Below are positions 32,949-43,993 of a DNA stretch of 64,000 bases, piece by piece (position 1 is the first letter of the stretch; each line of letters starts with the position of its first letter). Made by a program: the position numbers and the translations under genes. The notes beneath the pieces were generated by a model. That model saw only the letters and a program-made list of their open reading frames with translations. It was not told where the DNA came from and ran no database searches. Where the stretch lies: positions 124,001 to 188,000 of the forward strand of contig JAFJTR010000002.1 in the NCBI GenBank assembly GCA_022559985.1, given 5' to 3'. This DNA comes from Parastagonospora avenae f. sp. tritici 18332-5 (taxonomy: Eukaryota > Ascomycota > Dothideomycetes > Pleosporales > Phaeosphaeriaceae).

Positions 32949-34375
32949 TTAGTGTGCATGCGCATGCCCAATTTGCGTAACAAGAGGGAACAACATGCCA
33001 AACATGACGATGGCAATGTCTGTCTTAGATAAACTCTTGTTGCCAGGATAAGCGTCCATATAACCAGTCGCGCCAGATTCATCGTGCGACTGGCTTGATG
33101 TTGCCTCGCTCATCGAGTGCATAGCGACATATCTGGTAATGTTAGTTCACTAGTCAGACTGGGTCACCATAGGTGGGAACTTACAAAAATGTGCCACCGG
33201 AGAAGCACAATACCCAGCCAGTAGACCAGGCCAGGCCTTCGTCTCCACCTAACCGGCCACGTCCAAAGGTATGCACAATCGCCCATGTAGCTAGCGCACC
33301 TACAGGAGCGGCCAAGCTGAAAAATGCAAGATGGGTACGAGCAGTCTTCTTTGATAAGCCCTGCTTCAGCAAGACTGACGTGAGACCAAATGCTGCTGGA
33401 GCTTTGTGCAGCATGATAGCAAAGAATATTACAAGTGATAGTGAGGTTGAAGGCGCAGTTGAAGAAGCGCCGAGGGCAATGCCATCTGCACACGCATGCA
33501 CCACAAGACCAATTGTAGTCGCTGAGGTCTTCTTCGGTGCCATATGTAGGGGCATTGGTGTTGCCAGGGGTGTGACGGCCTCGCTTGCCATGCCGTTCAG
33601 ACTCAGAGTAGAGGCATTGTGTGGTCCTCGATGAAGATTCGACAGCGATATGTGCATCGGCTGATACTTTGGCTTGGAGCTAGCAAACGTGTCTGGGAGG
33701 TGGTCGACGAGGAACATGAGTATGTACCCCAAGATCAATGCGACTCCTATGAAGGCGTGCGGGCTAGATTCCTCGTCGTGTTCGACTGCGGCATGGTGCT
33801 CATCTTCCTCTGGAGCGTGTACGCGGGTGTGTCCCTCCTTGTGGCCTTCTGTCGAGTCGTCGTCCCCGCCCTTTTGTGGATGCATATCTTCCACCTCCTT
33901 TCCTTTCCCCTTGTCCTTTTCGCCCTTAGTTTTCTTCACCTGTACCTCAATCGGAGCCTTGTCGCCGGAAAAGTTGGGGAGCGCAGCCCTCACTGCGTCA
34001 GCCACGTCGGACCGCCTCCAGTCGGTGGGGTGCCTGACGCCGTTCTGTAGCGTAGAAACGGACGGGATGGTAGGCTGGATGGCCTTCTGAGACAAACGCG
34101 TGTGGCTCTTCGCCCCCGCGCTATACATGGTCTCGATTCCTTCGGGTATGATGACTATCATCGATGTTCCCACGAGCACTCCAGCCCCTAACAAGGTGAG
34201 AATGCGCAGCTGGCGTGGTGACAGCGAAAAGGAGAGCGGTAATATGCCCGCGAGGAACGACCTGCAATTGTCAGCCGGCAGCCTATGGCTTTGTATGTCT
34301 TGAGACAGTCTTGGCAACGTACGCAACGCCCATTATCGTGCTCAGGGCGAGCAGCATGAAGAAGCCGTCCCACAT
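32949..34375 (-). CDS. ATX2: ZIP-family metal transporter (ATX2/ZIP9 type)
   Basis: Exons 34375-34323, 34261-33185 and 33132-32949 close to 437 aa. The protein opens with a membrane span (FFMLLALSTIMGVA) continuing across intron 1 into SFLAGILPLSF. A long cytosolic loop (about residues 85-190) is charged and His-rich (EDEHHAAVEHDEESS), usual for ZIP proteins. The signature spans carry VHACADGIALGAS and FFAIMLHKAP, with the metal-binding His/Asp/Glu-like positions. The last exon supplies the final span and a GHAHAH C-terminus. Yeast Atx2 is a Golgi manganese transporter and mammalian ZIP9 moves zinc. Metal choice here is inference. The start was chosen because it begins right at the first span. 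Confidence 0.88.
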
Positions 34376-34768
34376 GGTGAATGGCGTACGGGATTGCCGT
34401 GGCAAGTGCCGTAAAGGAATGCGCAGAATCAGAAACGAAAAGAAAACTATATACGATTCAACGTATGCTGTCCATGCCTCGGTGTGGGTAAATATTCGGG
34501 GGGTATTGGCGGCGGTGGGTGTTGAGGTGTCTATGTACGCGCTGGGAAAGGTCGGGGACGGTCTGCTGGCCTCCGCAAAGAATCCCATCTAGTTCGCGTT
34601 GCAGGGGTCGAAATAAGGCTGAGCCCGCTGGAGGCGCTAAGACGCGTGCCGGCGCGCTACGCCCTTCACGTCTGACGCGCATCTAAACCTTGACGCCCGC
34701 GTAAGACACTGCCGCTCACCCCACCAACCAACACCAAGGGGACCATCCCATATACAATCCCGAAAGTC
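34376..34768. promoter_or_regulatory. Divergent intergenic region ZIP transporter / HAT1
   Basis: About 390 bp between divergent starts. No specific element was identified. Confidence 0.4.
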
Positions 34769-36478
34769 ATGGATCTCGATGATTGTAAGTACAAGTGCGC
34801 AGCTACACTCAAACGAGCGCACATTGCTTGCGCCTGCAGCTCGTGGAATGGCGTTCGAATACGGGAAGCTGTTCATAGATATGACTTAATTAGGCTGCGC
34901 TATGAACTGCTTCCCATCATGGCCGTTGATCAACGCCTACGAGAGTCGCTGTGCTGACAATTCTTAGGGGTCACCAACTCGAATGAGTGCTTCTTCCTCA
35001 ACCTATACCGCCCTGGCGCCGACAGCAAACAGCCGCGCGTGTTCGACGACTCGTTCAACCCCAGCTTCACCTACACGGTCATCGACGAGAACGAGACCAT
35101 CACCGGATACAAGAACCCCAAGATTGAGCTAGACTTTCGCGCAAATGATCTGAAGTCACGGCTCAAGATCCAGTATGACGAGAAGTTGGAGCTCAAGGAC
35201 GTCCCCGACATCACCCAAGTCGACTTATCACCGGAGTTGTTCCGAGAACATCTACCAGAGCCCATACCGGACGACGCCAATGTAACGTCGAAGGATTGGA
35301 AGCCGCCGGGCGTGCTCATGAACAGCTTTATTGTTGAGGGGAAGCAGTACGAGATATGGAAGACGCCGCTGGCTGATGAGACTGCCCGTCGGATATGGAG
35401 AAACATGCGCATATTGGTACTGCTGTTCATCGAGGGAGCGACGACCGAGGGGCTCGACGATGAGGAGACGCTGGATCGCTGGTCACTCTACCTCTTATAC
35501 GACGTCACGCCCTTGCCCAAAGCTACCACAACACCCTACACACTAGCTGGATTCTCTACATCTTACCGATGCTGGATCTTTCCGACCTTTGACATCATGC
35601 GCGCCACTAAACAGCTTCCCTCGCCACCACCAGAGGCCAGCGCTGAGCCGCAAAAGTACACGCCCCCACGTCTTACACAAGATCCAGAAACCTTCCTCTT
35701 CAATGAGAAACTCGACCGTCTTGAGATGTCCTCACGGGAGAGGATATCACAGTTTATGATTCTGCCGCCATACCAGGGTCAGTCACTCGGTGCTCACTTG
35801 TACGACATCATCTTCGAGGACTTGGTCAAAAAGCCATTCATCTATGAGATTCCGGTTGAAGACCCAAGCGAGGCATTCGATGCCATGCGAGACTACAGCG
35901 ATATCATCTACCTACGCAAGCTACCCACCTTCCAGTCGCTCTCCGTTGCATCAAATCTACCCCCTGAGTCTCTTCGGAAGGACTCAGCCATACCTCGGAA
36001 CCAGATCCTAGGCAATGGCACGGATCTGGAGAAGCTCCGTCACGAGACCAAGATCGTCTCAAGACAATTCTACAGAATGGTCGAACTGCACTTACTTTCA
36101 ACGATCCCCTCCTCCAACCGCAACAGGGCGCGAATCACACGCAAGGCAAAGTCAAGCAACGAGAATGACCGCAAGTATTACTTCTGGCGATTAGCTCTCA
36201 AGCACCGCATCTACGGCCAGAACGCAGACGCTCTGGACCAGATGGAGGTGTCGGAAAAAGTCGAGAAGTTGGAGGCCGCGGTCGACAACCAGCAGGAAGA
36301 GTACGAGGAGCGCCTTGAGGGCTTGGAGAAGCGTGCCGAATTCGCTGCCGGACAGGGCTCGTCTGCTGGACCGCGCAGCGTACCGAAGCGCAAGAGGGCG
36401 ATTGTGGACGAGGAAGATGAGGAGTGGGAGGATATGGATGATGCGTCGGTGGCTAGCTCGAAGCGCATGAAATCCTGA
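34769..36478 (+). CDS. HAT1: Histone acetyltransferase type B catalytic subunit HAT1
   Basis: HAT1 acetylates newly made histone H4 at Lys5 and Lys12 with its partner HAT2. A 16-nt first exon (34769-34784, MDLDD) joins exon 2 (34968-36478) over a 183-nt intron, creating MDLDDWVTNSNE, the family's usual start. Total is 508 aa. The N-terminal HAT1 domain is followed by the acetyl-CoA loop ISQFMILPPYQGQSLGAHLY (about residues 264-283). The segment IPVEDPSEAF (about 300) contains the expected catalytic Glu. A C-terminal coiled coil and a basic/acidic tail (PKRKRAIVDEEDEEW) suggest nuclear import. The intron is long for this window. Confidence 0.93.
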
Positions 36479-36874
36479 TCATACGGATCGGGGGTGAATC
36501 TGGCGTTTTTCGTGGGGCGGAAGCCTTGGTGCGCTTTTGGAAAAGCTGTCTGGGCAGCGCTTGGTGCTTTGAGGGCATACAAGCCACAATATGGTGTTAC
36601 GCAGAGTTGGTGCTAAGACTATGAGACATGTCTTGCTGCGAGGAAAATTTGCCCTTTCATCGTCCGTGATCTAAATTCACGCAAGTAGAATTGAATGAGC
36701 AGCCCGACAGCTAGTTGTATGGCGCCTGCTATGTCACACATCAAGCTTCTGAGATATGTTTAAGCATGAAGGAGGTAGTACCTTCAGAAGTGCATTCGTT
36801 GCACACGCTTCAATGTTCACAGATGGAGTGGGAATTAATTACATACAGCGCTCATGCAAATAGAGCATCTTTGT
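36479..36874. other. Convergent intergenic region HAT1 / TAH18
   Basis: 3' ends face each other; no gene seen. Confidence 0.55.
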
Positions 36875-38964
36875 CTACCACGTCTCTTGCTTATACCTCC
36901 CTCTCTTCTCCATACTCACAAGATACTTCTCCGCATCTTCTCTCGACAATTCTCCATGTTTTCCAAACACTTCAATCAAGGCCTCGCGGATGGCTTGCGG
37001 CATCTTGCCCGACGAGCCGCAGATATATACAATGCCGTTCTTATTCGCAAGGGCATCGTATACGCTTGCGCTCTGTTGTCTGACAAGGTCCTGAACGTAG
37101 ACCTTCTGCCGCTGATGGGTAGTGAGCGCCATATTCAAATGCAACATGAAGTAAAGGGAAATGACATACCTGATCTCTCGAAAACGCCACAAAAACATCC
37201 AACGGCACGCCCCTCTCCTTCAACGCCTCCCACTCCTCTTTGAAAAAATAATCAGCCTCGTGGTTTCTGCATCCAAAGAACAACACATCCCTCGCCGGCT
37301 TATCGATCCCGAGTTCTCTCCTCCATATCATGCGCTGATAGATCAGACTGCGCATCGGCGCCACGCCCGTCCCCGGACCCATCATGACAACCGGCCTCTC
37401 GATATCCGTCTGCGTAACGCTCAATCCGCCCTTTTGTATCGTCACACTAATCCTCGCGCCGGGGTTCAACGCCGCGATGTACCGCGTACACACGCCCTCC
37501 CGGATCTTCTTAATCACAGTCTTGTACTTGACAATCGCAATCAATAACTCCACGCCTCCATCGCCCTTGCACGCGCTCGCAATGCTAAACTGTCTGCCGC
37601 GCATAAGCGGGATTAAAGTGCACACGCGCTGCCAGGGCACTTTCACGGTTTCGAATTCCTGCAGGACTTCGAGGATACTGCGCCGCGGACGCGTGGTGTA
37701 GTCGTATAGCTCGTCGATGTACTGGGGGTCGGTGAATTCTAGCAGGCGCTCGCGTTGGAAGGGGTCGGTGGTGAAGTGGGCGAGGTGGGCGAAGAAGGAG
37801 CGGCGGGGAATGGAGAGGATATCCAAGTGGTTCGTCAACAAAGATCGTAAAGTCAATGTACCTTGGATATCTATTGGCGGCTTGGTTGCGATTGACTTGG
37901 GATTTGTTGGGGTGAAGTGCAGCGGCCGGTCGGCGAATGGGGTCCAGCCCATTATTCGTAGAAATTCAGAGACGTCGGTGGGGAAATTCTTTGGGTAGAT
38001 TGTTAGGGTTGAGCCAGGGATGTAGGTTGCTGATGGGGGCGTAGAGAGTTTGAGGTGCCGGACGTCTTGCCAGTGGTTGGTGGGGGTGATGCGGTCGTTG
38101 GAGGTTATTGTCGCTGTGAGGCCGTTGGGGATGGAGAGGAGGTCGGTTGGAGGAAGGTCTGCGGATGTAGGTGGCTGTGTGCCATTTGTTGACGTAGAGG
38201 AGTCATTGTCACTGCTCTCTTCCTCCGATGTTCCATTCTGGTCTGCGAAGTCGAGGACCCAATTCGGGTCAAGAAGGACATCGTCTGGTATAGGCTCGAG
38301 GCCTTCTGGGAGAGGATACTCTTCAAGTAGATGTTGACGGAGTTTGAGTGACCAAGGGACAATGGCGCCGTCGATACTTGGAGTAGGTTAGAAGTGTACA
38401 GATTGAGTGTCAAGAAAAGCGAGAAGTTACAGACTAAGAAGAAAGGAAAGTGAATAGAAAGTAAGATATCAAGTCGGAAAAGATATGAGAGGTCACCCAC
38501 CCCTCTGGCTGCTGTTCATCACTCTCGCCACGATCGCATATTGGCACTGCTCCAAGCTGTATTAGACGATTGTACAGCTTGCGATGCGCCCAATTGAACT
38601 TTGGATAGGAAGTGTCCCCAAGTCCAAACGAGGCAAACTTCATCTGCTGTAGACATCCTGGGCGAAGACGTGCACTGCGGATAGCTCTCCAGAATTTCTG
38701 ACTATTTGGTGGCAATTCACCCTGGCCGCTCGTTGATATTGCTACCAGCACGACATCGAATTGCAAAAGTTGTTTCTACTCAGATCAACATTCATCCCTC
38801 AAACACATGGGTCTACATACAAGGTTGATGGTATCAAGCTCCGCGACCTCGGTGTCGAATCGCAGACGTACAGCGAGCCTTCCCAATTCTTCAGCGACAT
38901 CTTGGGCGTTTCCCGTCTCGGAACCGTAAACAACCAAGGCCCGGCGCGGCTGCTCAGTGTCCAT
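36875..38964 (-). CDS. TAH18: NADPH-dependent diflavin reductase TAH18
   Basis: Passes electrons from NADPH through FAD and FMN to Dre2 for cytosolic Fe-S protein assembly. Exons 38964-38821, 38775-38501, 38376-37170 and 37105-36875 close to 618 aa. The flavodoxin domain has YGSETGNAQDVAEELG (about 12-27), STSGQGELPPNS and FGLGDTSYPKFN. The FAD domain has RQFSIASA (about 400). The NADPH site has GPGTGVAPMRS (about 473) and YICGSSGKMPQA. The protein ends in ETW, whose terminal aromatic usually stacks on FAD. Introns are 45, 124 and 64 nt. An ATG 12 codons upstream (39000) is possible, but the chosen start sits where the family begins. Its partner Dre2 is not in the window. Confidence 0.93.
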
Positions 38965-39804
38965 TTCGGCAGGTGTTTGCAGGCGGTGAAGTCCAAGCAC
39001 GGTTCAAATTCCAGTGAGGCTAGACTCGAACGGTGCGCGAGATTGGCACAATTTTTGTGCCGGTTCCCCAGAGCCGCGGTGAGGGAGAAAGCGGTGCACT
39101 AGCGGACACGTCAACGGCAAGCGGGTCCTCATGGTCGAGAACAGGGCAAGGCCTTCTAGCGGCCGGTGGGGCGCTGAGTGAAGCTGCCGGTTATCGCTCT
39201 GTTCGATCAGCTGTGGCGTCGGCGGATTTGCGAAATTGTGGCGCCCGCATTTCGCCTGCATGACGAGCAGAGGGCTTATGTAATCGTGCATTTCCCCCAG
39301 GGCTCGCGTGCGCACACAGTAAGACGGCTGCAGCGAGGCATGCCTGGATACTGTGCATAACTTCATCTCGCGCCTCCTTTTGCTGTGTCTCTTGCCGCTC
39401 CCCTTTATCTCATCCCCCGCTTCTGCCTGCCAATGCTGGGGGGTCTTCATTCCCTGAGCGGCAGGGGTGCGTCGCTTGCGGTCCCCACTTGCTAGTGCGA
39501 TCCCCCAAGCTTAAATTTCTATAACCTCCCCGTCACCGCCCTTCCATTTCCTCTGCATCAAGTCAACAACAGAGACAATCCACTCACCCACCCACCCAAC
39601 TCCTCAAACCTTCTCCGGGCTCGTAGCTACCCATCCCCACCCCCCTCGCCAACTGTTCCACCTTCCAGGCGGTTCGTCAATCCATCTTCCTCAACCAACA
39701 ACTGTTCAAGGTTACCTTTACCGGTCTACCAGGACTACAAGTTTCCTCAACTTTACTACACGGCTCGATCTTCTCGTGTTCATCAACCCAAAACTTCCAC
39801 AAAA
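38965..39804. other. Divergent intergenic region TAH18 / RRM gene
   Basis: 840 bp. From about 39,500 the plus strand is pyrimidine-rich with CCACC repeats, consistent with the leader of the RRM gene. No gene was called. Confidence 0.5.
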
Positions 39805-41074
39805 ATGTCCGCTCCAGTCGACAGTGTCACCGCCCAGATGGCCACCACCTCCCTTGACAACAATGCTCCCACCACCGAGAGCACTGGCGCCGCCGCCCAG
39901 ACCACGTCTGCCGAGGACGAGGCTGTGCGTGCGAGCGCCGCCGAGGGCAGGCGACTTTACATTGGAAACCTCGCATATGCGACCAACGAGGGGGAGTTGA
40001 AGGACTTCTTCAAGGACTATCTGGTGTACGTGGAACGAGAGACCCACATGACGCCAGTACTGAGCTAACACGTTGCACAGCGAGTCCACAACCATCCCCA
40101 CCAACCCCCGCACCTCGCGCCCTGTCGGATACGCCTTCGTCGCGCTCTCGACCCCCTCCGAGGCCGAGCGTGCCATCGCTGAGCTCAACGGCAAGGCCAT
40201 CCTCGACCGTAAGGTCTCCATCCAGCTTGCCCGTACTCCCGAGGCTCATGCCGAGGGCACTGGCAGCGGTGCCGAGGGTGCTGCTGGTGACAACCGCCGC
40301 CGCGGATCTACCCGTGGACGTGGTCGCGGCCGTGGCCGTGGTGGCCGCGCCGGACGTGGTGGACGTGCTGTAAGCCTGCGGACCTCTCCCAAATTCAAGA
40401 TTTGAACTAATAGCAAACAGGCCGACGGTACCGAGGGTGCTGAGCCGGTCGAGGCCACTGAGGCCGCTCCCGCTGAATCTACCCCCACAAATGTACCCAG
40501 CCAAGTCACCGAGACGACGAATGAAGAGCTGACAAGTAAAAAGGGTACCAAGACCGACAAAGATGCCACTCCCCGTGAGCCCCGCGAGCGCAAGCAGCGT
40601 GGTCCTCCCGAGGATGGTGTTCCCTCCAAGACCAAGGTCATGGTTGCCAACCTGCCTTACGATCTGAAGGAGGACAGGGTACGTCATATTTCACATACAA
40701 ATCTCAGCCTGATACTGACTACTTTCTAGCTCCTTGAGATCTTCAAGGACTACTCCCCCACCCAAGCCAAGATCGCCCTCCGCCCCATCCCCCGCTTCAT
40801 GGTCAAGAAGTTGCAGGCTCGCGGTGAGCCCCGCAAGGGCCGTGGTTTCGGTTTCGTCACCCTCGGCTCCGAGGAGCTCCAGCAGAAGGCTTGCAGCGAG
40901 ATGAACGGCAAGGAGATTGAGGGCCGTGAGATCGCCGTTAAGGTCGCGATTGACTCGCCCGGCAAGGAGGACGACGACCAGGCCACCGCCGAGGGCGAGA
41001 CCGCCACCACCGACGCTCCTGCCACCGACGCCGCCGAGAAGTCCACCGAGTCCCCCGCCGTGACCGCCGCTTAG
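39805..41074 (+). CDS. Two-RRM RNA-binding protein with RG-rich linker
   Basis: Exons 39805-40025, 40081-40369, 40421-40678 and 40730-41074 close to 370 aa. The first RRM covers about residues 50-135: RRLYIGNLAYATNEGELKDF (RNP2) and RPVGYAFVAL (RNP1-like). A linker follows with GRGRGRGRGGRAGRGGRA, a likely arginine-methylation substrate, then Glu/Ala/Thr-rich sequence. The second RRM (about 243-335) has KVMVANLPYDLKE and GRGFGFVTLGS. The C-terminus is acidic and Ala/Thr-rich. The arrangement resembles S. pombe Rnp24-type proteins, but I cannot assign a process. Introns are 51-55 nt. Retaining intron 2 would end the protein shortly after the RG stretch. Confidence 0.85.
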
Positions 41075-42904
41075 ATTGCGGCTGCCGCTTGAGACGCGTG
41101 CACTAGTCCTTCACGTGGACGCGTCGGCATTGTGTTTTGCACTGCGGATTTGTGTACACGAAGTTCTGCGCCCTTATCGACATCTACCATTACCTCGATA
41201 GACATATAGGCTGCGGCTCTTCATCATCTTAGTTCGTCCAAGTTAGCGGGTTATCGGCAAAAGTTCATTCGGGAGTCTATCAGGCTGGTGTCTATGGTGG
41301 ACCATTTCTCCGAGTTTACGGTTTACGGGAAACTTGTTTGACTAGTTCGAACGAGAGCACGACATGAATATAAATGAGTAAAACTGCCTTCTGATCCACT
41401 GCGGATCAGGGTAATGCATGACGAGAGTCTGGACTTTTGCTGATTGAGTGATGTTCGTCGTTTATTGATGCGTTGGGACATTGTCCAGTTGCCTCACTCT
41501 AGTTTGCTTATTTTCTGGTACTAAATTCTAGTGGCTCTCGACTACACGATTGGCCAGACTGAAGCCTTTCTTATTCCCACAACCACATCACGCACCACTC
41601 AGGCACAAACATAACATCACCTCGAACGTGAACATGTATAGGGGGCGGGAGTGTAAAGATGTAGATTTGTCGAAAGATGTTTGAGGGGAAATGGAAGGAT
41701 TAGATATGACTTAAAGACTTTGTTTGGGTTAGACCAATGAATACATGTTTTACGGGGAATTGTAGAATTTAGAATGGAGGAAAGGATGTCTTGTGTGAGA
41801 AGGGTAGAATAGATTAGGGGATGTATTGTGGAAGAAGAGGCGAGGATTTGTATGGAGGAACGAAGTGGAGAAAGCTCGATGATTGTGAGCAAGGGAAGTT
41901 ACGAAGTCTGAACGTTACCATGCTCAATTAGCAATCTGGAAAGTTCGTGAGGCCAATGTACCCATTACAAGTGTGTGAATAATACAATTTGTGATACAAA
42001 GCAACTATCTAACAAGCATGCTCTCAAAACATCCTCCTCAACGCCGTTAAACATGCTGTCATCGTACTGATGCCCCTCCTAAGTGGCCATGCGTAAAATC
42101 CTGCGGCATCCCGGGCTCGTGCTGATATTGTCTTGGTTGGTTCACCCAGCACTGGCGTTCGGCAAAGAATGCGCCACGCACGACCGAGGTCCTGACCGTT
42201 CTGCGGGGTTATGTTGGATGCCACCTGCACTTCTTATGAGCAATCTTGTCGCCCAAGTGGGTGACATTGGCACATATGTGCACACTGTCTCTGCGTGCCT
42301 GCATCCAGCGCCATTCAACGCACAGGATGGGGTCGATCCAAAAGCGAAATTCATTGCAGACGTATTTCGTTCTCTTTGTTCTACACATATTGGCTCGTGA
42401 ATAACTTGGGAGGTTTGATGTGGAGGCGGTGTTGCTGACGATTCTTCCGGAGGTCGTATGGGACTGGTTGTGGTAGATTGGGGGTGAGTCGAAGTAGTCG
42501 AAATGGGTCGTAGGGGTAATGAGTCATGGAAGTGAGTCGTGGTAGTGAGTCGTGGTAGTGAGTCGTGGTAGTGAGTCGTAGTAGTGAGTCGTAGTAGTGA
42601 GTCGTGATAATCGAAGTGAGTCGTAGTAGTAGTAGTGAGTCTGTATGAATGATTTGAGTCTGTATGATCGAAGTATTGGAATACGCAGCTCGAGTCCTAT
42701 ATATTACATAGTCGATGTGAAGTAACCTGTTCGTTCGCAAGACTTGTGAATTCGTACATCAATGAGCGCATGTCACTGCGAAAAACTTCAATGATCTGAG
42801 TTCCGTGAGATCACCTCCGATAGCAAGCTTCGTGAGCGTATACACAGTTGGGGAAAACAAAGGGAGGATTTAATTTCGTGTGAATACCAAAACTTCTCTA
42901 GAGA
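41075..42904. other. No gene recognised (contains minisatellite)
   Basis: 1.8 kb without a supported gene. It includes the 3' side of the RRM gene and a 13-bp minisatellite near 42.5-42.6 kb. A plus-strand frame at 42083-42400 has no motif and is not called. Confidence 0.5.
42520..42645 (+). repeat. Minisatellite, 13-bp unit GAGTCGTGGTAGT
   Basis: Five adjacent near-perfect 13-bp units (GAGTCGTGGTAGT or GAGTCGTAGTAGT) are followed by two expanded variants and decayed copies. Flanks contain related GAGTCG words, suggesting slippage growth. Confidence 0.8.
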
Positions 42905-43447
42905 TTACCCCCGCCAGCCCCGCCAGTCACGAGAGAAAAGAAAAGGCGGTAACTGTCCACCGATCCTAGCATTCCCCCACGGTTGCGGATCCATCGAATA
43001 CGCCAAACCATGTCCCGACGCACTGGGATGGTGAATGCCTTCGAGGTACGCAGCCCATTGGCGACTTGTCATTCTACGAAGGTCTTCCGGCATACCTGGA
43101 TCGCGCTCATACAGGTCTGAATTCGCTTCCCAGCGAGAGCGCATGCCGCGCTGTAAATCAGCCGCCACCTGAGAAGTCATAGCGCCTGAATCGGGTGTTA
43201 ATCGCCATATCAGTCCACCAGTATCATAGCCGGTCTGCCGGATTACGTTGCCGGCAATGAAGTCGAAATCGAGGCCGCGGTGGTGAGGGCAGGGGTAGGT
43301 TAGTTGTCTCATGCCGGCGTTGTCAGTACGGCCGCACCCGCCGTGGAGATTATCACGGCCAGTGTATTGGCAGTGCATTTCCCAGGCTCTATTGTTGTAA
43401 CCGCATGGCTCGGGGCAGGTGTAGCATACCGTAACTACGCGACACAT
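42905..43447 (-). CDS. Cys-rich protein of unknown function
   Basis: A single frame of 180 aa with no domain I can name. The N-terminus is Cys/His-rich (MCRVVTVCYTCPEPCGYNN, then WEMHCQYTG, HGGCGR and TYPCPHH), with spacing that could bind zinc. It resembles in style the small fungal proteins that begin MCR and carry a zinc-ribbon-like block. The C-terminal half has Trp- and Arg-rich segments (SRQWAAYLEGIHH) and ends RDWRGWRG. Composition and length support a real gene, but there is no splice or family proof. Its location next to a long non-coding stretch suggests a lineage-specific gene. Confidence 0.5.
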   Translation of the reverse strand: MCRVVTVCYTCPEPCGYNNRAWEMHCQYTGRDNLHGGCGRTDNAGMRQLTYPCPHHRGLDFDFIAGNVIRQTGYDTGGLIWRLTPDSGAMTSQVAADLQRGMRSRWEANSDLYERDPGMPEDLRRMTSRQWAAYLEGIHHPSASGHGLAYSMDPQPWGNARIGGQLPPFLFSRDWRGWRG

Positions 43448-43993
43448 GTTCGCGCGAGTTTGTCTCAGAGAGTTGATTCAGGTTCGTCGTGTAAATGCTA
43501 TTTCGAAACTCATATAGTACTGGTGATTGCGGGTTGAGGGAAAGTCTGTAAAGTTGCAGTCTTCGAATGTCCGGCTCGATCTTATGTACTCCATGGCAGA
43601 TGTGAAGTGAACTCTTTGCTGGATCTGAGTACATGTGTTTCCCACGTCGAAGTATGCGATGGCAACATATCATGGTTTCTTGTGTGAACTGGTGCTTCTC
43701 GTATGGTCGTATAGTGCTACCGGGGTCTTTGATGTACAAGGACAATAAATGTTGCGCACATTCGATGTGTTGTATCTGAGCGGGTTGCTCCATCACGTGG
43801 ATCAAACAACTGCAGTGGGCTTTTTCAGGTCCACAGGAGATGACTGTCATGCCAACATTCTTGCCCAGTTAATGCAATTTCTCCTCTGCCTTCAGATCCG
43901 CACAATCGACAGCGTATGTAAGATCCACTGTGTCCCATGTTGGCAGCTATTCAAGACCGGGACTGTGGATTCCAGACGAATTCCATACGAGTT
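43448..43993. other. No gene recognised
   Basis: About 550 bp between the Cys-rich gene start and the arrestin-like stop, both on the minus strand. Only motif-free frames are present. Confidence 0.5.

Noticed and set aside
40010..40687. 225-codon antisense frame under the RRM gene
   Set aside because: Low-complexity Gly/Ala/Thr/Ser product caused by the complement of RG-rich codons.
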